This document shows, piece after piece, positions 47,370 to 55,178 of a stretch of DNA of 64,000 nt (positions are counted from its first letter, which is position 1; each line of letters opens with the position of its first letter). The notes beneath the pieces were generated by a model. The model was not told where the DNA came from. It ran no database searches and saw only the letters and a program-made list of their open reading frames with translations. The stretch covers positions 992,501 to 1,056,500 of the forward strand of contig NZ_CP049783.1 of assembly GCF_015710975.1 (NCBI RefSeq), given 5' to 3'. The position numbers were made by a program, and so were the translations under genes. Origin of the DNA: Paenibacillus polymyxa. Lineage in GTDB: Bacteria > Bacillota > Bacilli > Paenibacillales > Paenibacillaceae.

Positions 47370-47963
47370 TTATTCCTTGATCAGGGACAAGAACTCTGCG
47401 CGTTGTGCTGCATTATCACGGAACGTACCGCGTACGGCAGACGTTACCGTTTTGCTGCCAGGCTTTTTGACACCTCTGGCACACATGCACAAGTGTTCGC
47501 CTTCCACGACCACCATAACTCCGTGAGCGGAGACCGCTTCATTTAAAATATCAGCGATCTGCGATGTAATACGCTCCTGTACCTGCAATCGGCGGGTCAC
47601 CGCCTCCACCAAACGGGCTAGCTTGCTTAGTCCTACAATTTTACCGCTGGGTACATAGCCGATATGCACTTTTCCGAAGAAAGGAGCCATATGGTGTTCA
47701 CACTGACTGTAGTAGACAATATCCTTCACGATTACAAGCTCCTCGTGATTCTCGTCAAATGTCACACCCAGCGCATCTCGTGGATCAACCTCATAACCCG
47801 CAAATATTTCCTCATACATGCGCGCAACGCGTGCTGGTGTTTCCAACAAACCTTCACGCTTGGGGTCCTCACCGATCAGTTTTAAAATCTGCTCCACATG
47901 GTACTCGATTTTATCCCGGTTATCCGCAGCTTTGCGGTTAATATAATCTTTTACGCCAGCCAC
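47370..47963 (-). CDS. folE: GTP cyclohydrolase I
   Basis: 197 residues; first enzyme of folate and tetrahydropterin synthesis. [18 protein letters not shown] carries zinc ligands, the third is in [16 protein letters not shown], and [10 protein letters not shown] with the QVQERI core is typical. The GTG start has GGAGG nine bases upstream. YneF gene lies 54 bp upstream on the same strand, possibly co-transcribed. Confidence 0.96.
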   Translation of the reverse strand: MAGVKDYINRKAADNRDKIEYHVEQILKLIGEDPKREGLLETPARVARMYEEIFAGYEVDPRDALGVTFDENHEELVIVKDIVYYSQCEHHMAPFFGKVHIGYVPSGKIVGLSKLARLVEAVTRRLQVQERITSQIADILNEAVSAHGVMVVVEGEHLCMCARGVKKPGSKTVTSAVRGTFRDNAAQRAEFLSLIKE

Positions 47964-48017
47964 AGTAATCCTCCTCTATGCAGCAACCTCATGCGGCATC
48001 CGTGCTCACGTTGCTCA

Positions 48018-48272
48018 TTATTTCCGACGGCCCTGATTTTTACGCGCACCAGGCTGATTTTTGGAGAACTGTTGGTTCTTCATCATCTGCTGGGCTTTTT
48101 GCATCTGTTTCCCATTCAGGTTGTAGCCCATCTGTTTGGCCATTTTTTGCAGCGTTTCAGGGTCGTTCTGCATCTTTTCAAGCTGTTTGCGAAGATAATA
48201 AGCACCGATGAAAAATCCCCCGACCAAGCCAACAATCAGGGTAATAATCGGAATGACAATATTCCACACCAC
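48018..48272 (-). CDS. yneF: YneF-family small membrane protein (UPF0154)
   Basis: 84 residues. One N-terminal hydrophobic helix (IVIPIITLIVGLVGGFFIGAYYL) then a basic cytoplasmic helix with DPETLQKMAKQMGYNLNGKQMQKAQQMMK, the conserved core of the YneF family. The C-terminal tail is Lys/Asn rich. GTG start. Function not known. Confidence 0.9.
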   Translation of the reverse strand: MVWNIVIPIITLIVGLVGGFFIGAYYLRKQLEKMQNDPETLQKMAKQMGYNLNGKQMQKAQQMMKNQQFSKNQPGARKNQGRRK

Positions 48273-48377
48273 GAAGTCGTCACCTCTGTATATTTATATG
48301 AGACATCTTGAATTACACGAACCTATCATAGCAAAACATGGGACAGCTAGCAAATTACTTTTTGCAAACATATGTCC

Positions 48378-50111
48378 TTATTCCTTCTCCAAATCCAGCA
48401 GCTTCATTTTGACTGGCAAGCCTCCGGCATAGCCAACCAAACTACCGTTTGCACCCGATACACGGTGGCATGGAAACAGGATAGGCAATGGATTTTTGTT
48501 ATTGGCTTCGCCGACAGCACGTATCGCCTTGGCTCGTCCAATCGATTCTGCAATATCTTGATAGGACACACTTTGTCCGTACGGAATATTTTGCAGTGCG
48601 CGCCATACCTGCTCTTGAAAAGGAGTGCCTCTCAAATCATAGGCTATACTGAATTCCCGTCGTTCTCCCGCAAAATATTCACGCAGTTGTTCTGCAGCTT
48701 CGCGCAGCTTTTCCGGCTCCTGTACATAGACATATTCCCCGACCCATGTCCGGGCCCATTGCTGAAGCAATGCTTCCTTCGCATAAAAAGAGCCATAGTC
48801 AATTCGGCATAGCCCTCGATCCGTAGCACACAGCGTCAGAGTGCCCACAGGCGTCTCCATTTCGTCATAATAAATCTTAGTTGGACCCTGTGAATCCTCC
48901 GTCTTTAATTCAGCAGAAGTTTGCTGCTCTGCCTGCTCTTGTTCCACTAGCTTGGAATGCGCCTGCGCGATCATTTCGCGTACTTGCTCATGTTGTTCCT
49001 TCTCTGATGCTTGCTTGATCGCTGTCATAGCGTTTTCCCCTCCTATTCGACTCAAAGCCCACGCCGCCGTGCCTCGCAGCTCGGGACGCGGATCATCCAA
49101 TAAAACCTCCGTCAATTTGGGCACCGCGCTAACATCCTTGAAATTGCCAAGACCAATAACTGCATTGCGTTGAATCGGCTTCTTCCCCCGCCAAGCCGCT
49201 GCACTTTGACCAAAGCGGTCTTTAAATTCACGATTGCTCAAATCCAGTAATGGCAGCAGCAATGGCTTTACAATCTCAGGATCGGGTGTAAGCTCAGGAT
49301 GGTGATCCCAGTTAAGGCCTCGATTTTTGGGACATACGATTTGGCACGTATCACATCCATACAGCCGATTCCCTATTTTTAGCATAAACTCCTCGTCCAA
49401 AAAGCCCTTGGTTTGCGTCAAAAAGGACACACACCGCTGGGCATTCAGCTGTCCCGGACCTACAAGCGCACCGGTAGGACATGCATCCAAACATTTGGTG
49501 CACTCTCCGCAACCATCCGTAACCGGTTCATCGGGCTGGAAGGGAATGTTCGTCAACAGCTCCCCGAGATAAATCCATGACCCCAGTGTCGGTGAAATCA
49601 TCATCGTATTTTTGCCGCTAAAGCCAATTCCTGCCCGCTCTGCAACAGCCCGATCCGACAATTCTCCGGTATCCACCATGCTTTTCAACAAGGCATCAGG
49701 GACTCGCTCACTTATAAAAGCCTCTAGCTTTTCCATCGCTTCGCGCAGTACCAGATGATAATCCTTGCCCCAGGCAGAACGTGCCAAAATACCACGGTAC
49801 TTGCCCTTGTCCGACTTCGGTGGGTCCTTCATTTTGGAAGGATACGCCACCGCTATGGCAATCAGTGAGGCAGGCTGCGAGCCATACAGCTCCGGATAGA
49901 TACGCTTATCGATATCAGGCTCCTCAAAGCCGGATTCATAGCCTTTAGCACGGTGCTCTTCCAATATAGCTTTTAGAGACAGAAAGGGGTCGGCGGATGC
50001 GAACCCGATGGAGTCAATCCCCAGCCCTGGAGCTGCCTCAATAATTTCCTGCTTGAGCGAAGCCCAAGTCGAAGCCGTTCCAGTCGCCGTCCGAGTTAGT
50101 TCGCGTTGCAT
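48378..50111 (-). CDS. queG: Epoxyqueuosine reductase (QueG) fused to O6-alkylguanine-DNA alkyltransferase (Ogt)
   Basis: 577 residues, two proteins in one frame. Residues 1-400 are QueG, the cobalamin and iron-sulfur enzyme for the last step of tRNA queuosine: clusters in CGECTKCLDACPTGALVGPG and CDTCQIVCPKN, GELSDRAVAERAGIGFSGKNT, and a HEAT-like tail (PRPELRGTAAWALSRIGGE). A Gln/Glu linker (residues 385-415) leads to an Ogt domain: PVGTLTLCATDRGLCRIDYG, FQEQVWRALQNIPYGQSVSYQDIA and the alkyl-acceptor PCHRVSGANGSLVGYAGG. No stop or frame change in the linker, so one protein is expected. Downstream of rnhA by about 95 bp. Confidence 0.92.
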   Translation of the reverse strand: MQRELTRTATGTASTWASLKQEIIEAAPGLGIDSIGFASADPFLSLKAILEEHRAKGYESGFEEPDIDKRIYPELYGSQPASLIAIAVAYPSKMKDPPKSDKGKYRGILARSAWGKDYHLVLREAMEKLEAFISERVPDALLKSMVDTGELSDRAVAERAGIGFSGKNTMMISPTLGSWIYLGELLTNIPFQPDEPVTDGCGECTKCLDACPTGALVGPGQLNAQRCVSFLTQTKGFLDEEFMLKIGNRLYGCDTCQIVCPKNRGLNWDHHPELTPDPEIVKPLLLPLLDLSNREFKDRFGQSAAAWRGKKPIQRNAVIGLGNFKDVSAVPKLTEVLLDDPRPELRGTAAWALSRIGGENAMTAIKQASEKEQHEQVREMIAQAHSKLVEQEQAEQQTSAELKTEDSQGPTKIYYDEMETPVGTLTLCATDRGLCRIDYGSFYAKEALLQQWARTWVGEYVYVQEPEKLREAAEQLREYFAGERREFSIAYDLRGTPFQEQVWRALQNIPYGQSVSYQDIAESIGRAKAIRAVGEANNKNPLPILFPCHRVSGANGSLVGYAGGLPVKMKLLDLEKE

Positions 50112-50207
50112 CCGATACTCACCTCTCTTTCACATTCTTCATTACAAATATGAGGACGATGTATCATTCTCATATATTCAAATTTCAACAGAAAATAGCA
50201 GCAGATG

Positions 50208-50645
50208 CTACCGTAAATTTTTAACAGCACTTGTCGCCAGAAAATCACAGCGATTATTCAGTTCGTTGTCACTGTGGCCCTTCACCTTCACATATTCAAC
50301 CTCATGCTTACCCATTAGTTCCCATAGTTCTTCCCAAAGTTCCTTGTTCTCCACCGGCTGATTTTTACTGTTGCGCCAGCCATTACGGAGCCAATTCTTA
50401 ATCCAGCCTTGTTTGAAGCAATTGACGACATAGGCAGAATCACTGTGTACTTTTACACGGCACGGCTCCTTGAGCAGCTTCAGCGCTTCAATCACCGACT
50501 TGATCTCCATGCGGTTGTTTGTCGTCATCTTTTCGGCACCCGACAGCTCCTTACGATGCTCTCCATACAGCAAAACAATCCCCCAGCCCCCTGGGCCCGG
50601 GTTCCCCGAACAAGCACCGTCGGTATAAACCATCACTTCTTTCAT
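50208..50645 (-). CDS. rnhA: Ribonuclease HI
   Basis: 145 residues. Catalytic acidic residues are present: Asp9 in VYTDGACSGNPGPGGWG, Glu in NNRMEIKSVIEAL, Asp in VHSDSAYVVNCF and Asp in NNRCDFLA. WIKNWLRNGWRNSKNQPVENKELW is the basic protrusion that grips the hybrid. Cleaves RNA in RNA:DNA hybrids. AAAGGAAG-type ribosome site. Confidence 0.94.
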   Translation of the reverse strand: MKEVMVYTDGACSGNPGPGGWGIVLLYGEHRKELSGAEKMTTNNRMEIKSVIEALKLLKEPCRVKVHSDSAYVVNCFKQGWIKNWLRNGWRNSKNQPVENKELWEELWELMGKHEVEYVKVKGHSDNELNNRCDFLATSAVKNLR

Positions 50646-50738
50646 CGTTCTCTTCCTTTCCTGATTGGGAATCGCTGATCCGTTATAACCCTGATCGGTT
50701 TGTGCGTGTTCCCCATTGATTTCAGAATCATAACTGCT

Positions 50739-51323
50739 CTATAGCCACTTCCACTCCGAGATCGGCCAAAATATAAACTCTGCACGTCCCAGTAAATCTT
50801 CAGACTTAACGCTGCCAAAATACCGGCTATCCTTGCTTGCAGCCGTATGGCGATTATCTCCCATGACAAAGAAGTGTTCTGGCTCCACCGTAAAAGGACC
50901 GTAATCACCATCCTCCACGTCCGAGTTGGTGTACGGTTCATTTAGCAGCTCACCGTTTACATATAAATGATTATGCTCAATCCGAATGACATCTCCGGGA
51001 ATACCTATGACTCTTTTCACTAAAAATCTTGGGCTGGACAGTTTGGAATCGGGATCTTTTAAAATCACAATGTCCCCTCTTCCCGGATCATGAAAATTAT
51101 AAACCAGCTTGTTAACGAACAAATGCTGGCTTTCCATTAGCGTCGGCTGCATCGAATGTCCTCTGACCGTAGACAAGTTAAATACAAACAGGTTCAGAAG
51201 CAGCAAGACAACCATCGCGATCAGCAGAGTGACTAACCAATCGCGTATGTAACCAGAGCGACCTGCCTGTTTGGACGTTTCCGGTGAAGGAAGCGGGTCT
51301 GACGAAGGAGCCAAAGCGTCCAT
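50739..51323 (-). CDS. lepB: Type I signal peptidase
   Basis: 194 residues. Membrane helix at about 28-50, then the Ser/Lys dyad: Ser57 in GHSMQPTL and Lys103 in FLVKRVIGIPGD; further boxes GDNRHTAASKDSRYFG. Cleaves signal peptides of exported proteins. A SipS/SipT-type single-spanning form. ATG at 51323 has GAGGAGG upstream; a longer in-frame start has none. The N-terminal 25 residues are Pro/Ser rich. Confidence 0.95.
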   Translation of the reverse strand: MDALAPSSDPLPSPETSKQAGRSGYIRDWLVTLLIAMVVLLLLNLFVFNLSTVRGHSMQPTLMESQHLFVNKLVYNFHDPGRGDIVILKDPDSKLSSPRFLVKRVIGIPGDVIRIEHNHLYVNGELLNEPYTNSDVEDGDYGPFTVEPEHFFVMGDNRHTAASKDSRYFGSVKSEDLLGRAEFIFWPISEWKWL

Positions 51324-51356
51324 AATTAACCTCCTCAACCCTGTTATAAATAGAAA

Positions 51357-51398
51357 AGCATATCCCGTACCCGATTGCAACGGTTACTCAGATATGCT
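51357..51398 (-). terminator. Terminator after the GNAT gene
   Basis: AGCATATC/GATATGCT 8-bp stem followed by TTTTCTATTT on the minus strand. Confidence 0.6.
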
Positions 51399-51442
51399 CT
51401 AAATGTAAATATTATACTTCGTTTCTGTATATCGAATACCGA

Positions 51443-51868
51443 TTAATGAGGTGCCAAAATACTCAGCTTCTGAAACGCCTGTAAAATCTGGCTTGCTCCG
51501 TAGCCCATAGCTTCGTACAACGGCATGGCCGCACTGTTATGCTTGTCCCCTGCTACCCAAATACGGCTAACCTTACGTTGCTGAAAACGCTGCTCCATGG
51601 ACTCCACAAGCGATTTCCCGATTCCCATCCGACGATGATCCGGGTGAATAGCAATACGATAATAACAACCATGATTCTGATCAATCGTGCCAATCAGGGC
51701 ACCAACGATCTCTCCCTCTTCTTCGGCAACGACGATCAAACCGGAATCCCACGAAAGCTGACGGGCAAAAGCACCCACCGTCTCTTTGTAGCACTCCTCT
51801 GACAAGGCAATTTGCATGAGTTCCGTTACTGAATTCACATCACTTAATTGAAAGGAACGAACGTGCAT
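51443..51868 (-). CDS. GNAT-family N-acetyltransferase
   Basis: 141 residues. The acetyl-CoA loop is seen as RIAIHPDHRRMGIGKSLVESMEQRF, preceded by IVVAEEEGEIVGALIGTID; C-terminal MPLYEAMGYG is also typical. Acceptor unknown. ATG at 51868 has GGGAG 8 bases upstream; earlier ATG lacks a site. Divergent from sodA across a long control region. Confidence 0.85.
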   Translation of the reverse strand: MHVRSFQLSDVNSVTELMQIALSEECYKETVGAFARQLSWDSGLIVVAEEEGEIVGALIGTIDQNHGCYYRIAIHPDHRRMGIGKSLVESMEQRFQQRKVSRIWVAGDKHNSAAMPLYEAMGYGASQILQAFQKLSILAPH

Positions 51869-52294
51869 AAGTAATATCTCCCTTTTCGTAAGCATAATAA
51901 AAAAATTGAGACAGCACCGTCATTTTTACATAAATCCATAAAGCGCTTATCATGGTGTTAATCACAAGGCATTATGATAAAAATGCATACGATCTGCTAT
52001 ATATGAAATGAAGAACAGGAAAAGGGTGTGTTCCCTCAAGTTCGTCATGTCATAGACATGACAGCTTATAGCAGACGACAAAAAAGCCCAAAATTCTGCT
52101 TCCTTGACCATTAAACCATACTTTTTGACGGAATACATCCTTTTTTCTCATGTAAGCGCTGTATATAAAGCGTTTACATTTTTGAGGGGCAAATTTACCT
52201 CTTATTACCTATGTATTACGTATTCCAATCGGGTTTTTGGACATGCTAGCTACCAGGCCCTATTGCTCAGTTTGGTATTTTACAAACAAAAATG
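51869..52294. other. Intergenic region upstream of sodA
   Basis: About 425 bp with no gene. It holds a short hairpin GTCATGTC-ATA-GACATGAC (52044-52062) and a 28-bp inverted repeat at 52151-52178. The sodA promoter follows. Confidence 0.4.
52151..52178. promoter_or_regulatory. Inverted pair of cre-like elements
   Basis: TGTAAGCGCT-N8-AGCGTTTACA. Each half extended (ATGTAAGCGCTGTAT and its inverted partner) matches the cre consensus at all but one position (A instead of C). The arms form a single dyad, so either two weak CcpA sites or the site of another LacI-type regulator. Target is not clear because it lies about 140 bp upstream of the sodA promoter. Confidence 0.4.
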
Positions 52295-52340
52295 TTGAAA
52301 AAATAGGCCGAATGCGGTTTAATATAACTATCGAGGGTAT
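52295..52340 (+). promoter_or_regulatory. sodA promoter, sigma-A with a sigma-B-like overlap
   Basis: TTGAAA (52295-52300), 17 bp, TTTAAT (52318-52323) is the sigma-A reading. Overlapping it is GTTTAA (52317-52322), 12 bp, GGGTAT (52335-52340), a consensus match for Bacillus sigma-B. Whether this organism has sigma-B is not shown here. Confidence 0.5.
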
Positions 52341-52389
52341 TATTACATAGGAACACTTACCCAACCATATAACCAGGAGGGATTTTATT

Positions 52390-53004
52390 ATGGCATTTCA
52401 ATTACCAGAACTTCCTTATGCAAAAGACGCACTGGAACCACACTTTGATGCACTGACAATGGAAATTCACCATGATCGTCACCATAACACATATGTTACG
52501 AACTTAAATGCAGCTCTGGAGAGCGCTCCTGAACTGCAAAGCAAAAGCCTGGAGGATCTGATCTCCAATCTGGACAGCGTTCCTGAAAGCATCCGCACTG
52601 CGGTTCGCAATAACGGTGGTGGACACCACAACCACAGCCTGTTCTGGGAAGTTATCGCTCCTAACGGCGGTGGACAGCCAACAGGTGCAATTGCTGAAGC
52701 CATCAACAACGAACTGGGCGGCTATGACAAATTTAAAGAAGACTTCACTAAAGCAGCTACAACTCGTTTTGGTAGCGGCTGGGCTTGGCTGGTTGTCGGC
52801 AAAGACGGCAAATTGGCGATCACTAGCACTCCGAACCAAGATAGCCCGCTGTTCGAAGGTCTGACTCCAGTGCTTGGACTGGACGTTTGGGAGCATGCTT
52901 ACTACCTGAAATATCAAAACAAACGCCCAGACTACATTGCAGCTTTCTACAATGTAATCAACTGGGATGAAGTTAACAAACGTTATGCGGCTGCAAAGAA
53001 ATAA
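52390..53004 (+). CDS. sodA: Manganese superoxide dismutase
   Basis: 204 residues. Metal ligands: His in [13 protein letters not shown], His in [11 protein letters not shown], and Asp/His in [19 protein letters not shown]. The [13 protein letters not shown] and [19 protein letters not shown] blocks with Gly before Gly in the metal region are typical of Mn forms. AGGAGGG ribosome site. A second dismutase domain sits in SodF at 44.9 kb. Confidence 0.96.
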   Translation: MAFQLPELPYAKDALEPHFDALTMEIHHDRHHNTYVTNLNAALESAPELQSKSLEDLISNLDSVPESIRTAVRNNGGGHHNHSLFWEVIAPNGGGQPTGAIAEAINNELGGYDKFKEDFTKAATTRFGSGWAWLVVGKDGKLAITSTPNQDSPLFEGLTPVLGLDVWEHAYYLKYQNKRPDYIAAFYNVINWDEVNKRYAAAKK

Positions 53005-53035
53005 GCCAGTAACAACATTCTTATCCTAAATCATG

Positions 53036-53082
53036 AAGGGCTGTCTCTAAAGTAGATTTTCTACGAATGAGACAGCCCTTTT
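53036..53082 (+). terminator. sodA terminator
   Basis: AAGGGCTGTCTC/GAGACAGCCCTT stem with inner GTAGA/TCTAC, then TTTT. Confidence 0.85.
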
Positions 53083-53141
53083 GGCATTCTGTGGTAAACT
53101 GGTGGAAATCATTCTTTATTACAGTCCCAGGAGGGTAATGG

Positions 53142-53630
53142 ATGCAGACTTTTTTTCGTTATAACTGGATGGTTCGAGAACAATGGTACCGCTGGTGTGA
53201 AGAGGTGCCGCAGGAGGAACTGCTGAAAGAACGCATCGGCGGGGCTGGCGGCATTCTAAAAACGCTCTTTCATATCGTTGATGTAGAATGGAGCTGGGTT
53301 CAAATCATTCAAGGCAAACCTGATTTCCAGGAGGACTTCTCTCAGCATAATACGCTGGATAAAGTCCGCGAGCTGGACTCGAAGTTTCGACTCGATGTGG
53401 AGCCGTTCGTCCTCGCCTGGCATGAAGGTCTGGAACGAAAAAGGTTTGAAGATCACCGCCCGGACGGCAGAATTGTGATCGATGCCTGGGGCGAGGTGAT
53501 GCGCCATGTCATTGCCCATCAGATTCATCATATCGGGCAGTTATCCGTATGGTCGCGCGAGCTCGGCAAGCCTCCGGTATCAGCCAATGTGATCGGCAAA
53601 GGGCTGATTGAGAGCGATCCCTCCATATAA
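53142..53630 (+). CDS. DinB-family protein (four-helix metal-binding fold)
   Basis: 162 residues. The putative metal histidines are in FHIVDVEWSW and MRHVIAHQIHHIGQLSVWSRELG, the DinB/YfiT arrangement. Members use thiol cofactors such as bacillithiol or have unknown roles. AGGAGGG site. Single gene. Confidence 0.85.
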   Translation: MQTFFRYNWMVREQWYRWCEEVPQEELLKERIGGAGGILKTLFHIVDVEWSWVQIIQGKPDFQEDFSQHNTLDKVRELDSKFRLDVEPFVLAWHEGLERKRFEDHRPDGRIVIDAWGEVMRHVIAHQIHHIGQLSVWSRELGKPPVSANVIGKGLIESDPSI

Positions 53631-53647
53631 GTACGATATCCGCAAAT

Positions 53648-53691
53648 AAAAAGGAGTAGAAAGAGCCTGCAAGCTCTTTCTACTCCTTTTT
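53648..53691. terminator. Bidirectional terminator between dinB-like and PTS genes
   Basis: A perfect 19-bp stem (AAAAAGGAGTAGAAAGAGC with its complement) around a 6-nt loop, with T runs on both strands. Confidence 0.9.
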
Positions 53692-53714
53692 ATTCATAAA
53701 CTTCGATTCATTCC

Positions 53715-55154
53715 TTAAGATATTACTTTTGACCTCTTGCTCTTGATCATACCGTAAGCCAATGTAAATAATGCTCCGCATAACAGGGCAATCAGATGAG
53801 CGACAAGATAATTGATATGACCGTGGTTATCTGATGCTGCAATTGCAAAGCCAGGAAGAGCCGTGGTTCCGAATCCTATGGCTGTCAGCTTGCTTAAATA
53901 TACATATGCCCCTGCAACCATTCCTCCAAGGCAACCAGCAATTAAAGGGAATTTATACTTTAAAGTGACCCCGAAGATGGCTGGTTCTGAGATTCCAAAA
54001 AGTACAGACCCGAATGCAGAGTAACCCAGTTCTTTAACCTTGGTGTCTTTGCGATTCAAAAGAACATACCCCAAAACGGCGCCCCCTTGAGCCATCAAAG
54101 CTACCGATGCCAATGGATTGATAAAATTTCTGCCTGTATCGGTTAACAACTGTGCTTCTACCGCGCCCATAACATGGTGCAAACCCGTAATAACGATGAT
54201 CTGCTGAATACCTGCAAAAAACATAAAGCCGAATATCCCTAGGTTTTGCGTCATCCAAAGCAACGAAACAGTCACCAGACTGGCCAACTCTCTCCCAAGA
54301 GGACCGATAATGGTAAACAGAAGCAGGGAAGAAACAAAGACCGTCAGCAAAGGGGCCAAAAATAGTTTAATCATGTCTGGAACCTTTTTGTTAAAAAACT
54401 GATCCAACTTGGCTACCACATATCCCATCATTAGAGCAATAATAATACCGCCCTGAAAGCCAACCAACTGTACGGGAAGCCCGAAAAGACTGATCGATTC
54501 CGGATTTTGGCTTCCTTTAGCTACCTCAAAAGCATCCGCCAAGGCCGGATGAAGCATAATCGCACCTAGCACAAGCCCGAGAATTGGACGACCACCGTAT
54601 CTCTTGGTTGCAGAATACACAACAAGCAGCGGGAGGATGGTGAAAATCCCTGTGGAAACGATCTGAACAAAGCGATTGATCCCTTGGAAAATTGGATACA
54701 TCTCCACAATCGATTTAGGGCCGAAAAGCCCCTTCTGACCTAGCAGACCGGTGATCCCCATTAACAATGCGGCGGCAAGAATTCCAGGCATGATCTCAAT
54801 GAAGACATCTGACAGCGATTTAATCGCTTTCTGAAAAGGATTTTGCTTTTGTGCAGACTTCGATTTGACATCACTTAATGACATATCTTCCGTTCCAGTC
54901 AGTTTGGAGAACACAGCATAGATATTATTGACCAACCCTGCTCCAAAAATGATCTGCAGTTGATCCCCTGCTATGAAAACACCTTTAACCAGATCAATAT
55001 CCTCAATCTTCTTTAATTCCGCTTTTTCATTGTCCTCAAGGACAATTCTTAGTCTTGTGGCACAATGGGCCACACCGATAATGTTCTCTTCACCACCGAT
55101 ATATTTTAAAATTTCTTGAGATATTTGCTTATAATGCTTTTCTTTTGCTTCCAT
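53715..55154 (-). CDS. PTS sugar transporter subunit EIIBC (glucose/sucrose superfamily)
   Basis: 479 residues. EIIB domain (first 90): phosphocysteine Cys31 in GVAHCATRLRIVL, then GVFIAGDQLQIIFG. EIIC domain from residue 110: EIMPGILAAALLMGITGLLG, GRPILGLVLGAIMLHPALA, ITGLHHVMGAVEAQLL, GISEPAIFGVTLKYKFPL, ending in the usual membrane part. No EIIA domain, so it would borrow one from another PTS. Lies 24 bp after the alpha-galactosidase gene, suggesting alpha-galactoside uptake, for example melibiose or raffinose; the sequence alone places it near sucrose or trehalose permeases. Confidence 0.9.
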   Translation of the reverse strand: MEAKEKHYKQISQEILKYIGGEENIIGVAHCATRLRIVLEDNEKAELKKIEDIDLVKGVFIAGDQLQIIFGAGLVNNIYAVFSKLTGTEDMSLSDVKSKSAQKQNPFQKAIKSLSDVFIEIMPGILAAALLMGITGLLGQKGLFGPKSIVEMYPIFQGINRFVQIVSTGIFTILPLLVVYSATKRYGGRPILGLVLGAIMLHPALADAFEVAKGSQNPESISLFGLPVQLVGFQGGIIIALMMGYVVAKLDQFFNKKVPDMIKLFLAPLLTVFVSSLLLFTIIGPLGRELASLVTVSLLWMTQNLGIFGFMFFAGIQQIIVITGLHHVMGAVEAQLLTDTGRNFINPLASVALMAQGGAVLGYVLLNRKDTKVKELGYSAFGSVLFGISEPAIFGVTLKYKFPLIAGCLGGMVAGAYVYLSKLTAIGFGTTALPGFAIAASDNHGHINYLVAHLIALLCGALFTLAYGMIKSKRSKVIS

Positions 55155-55178
55155 CTAGTAAAACCTCCTCTAGCTGAA

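Noticed and set aside
51939..51953. AAGCGCTT element resembling a cre site
   Set aside because: The spacing of the conserved bases is off by one relative to the cre consensus.
52104..52298. 64-residue frame upstream of sodA
   Set aside because: No ribosome site and AT-driven composition; it covers regulatory DNA.
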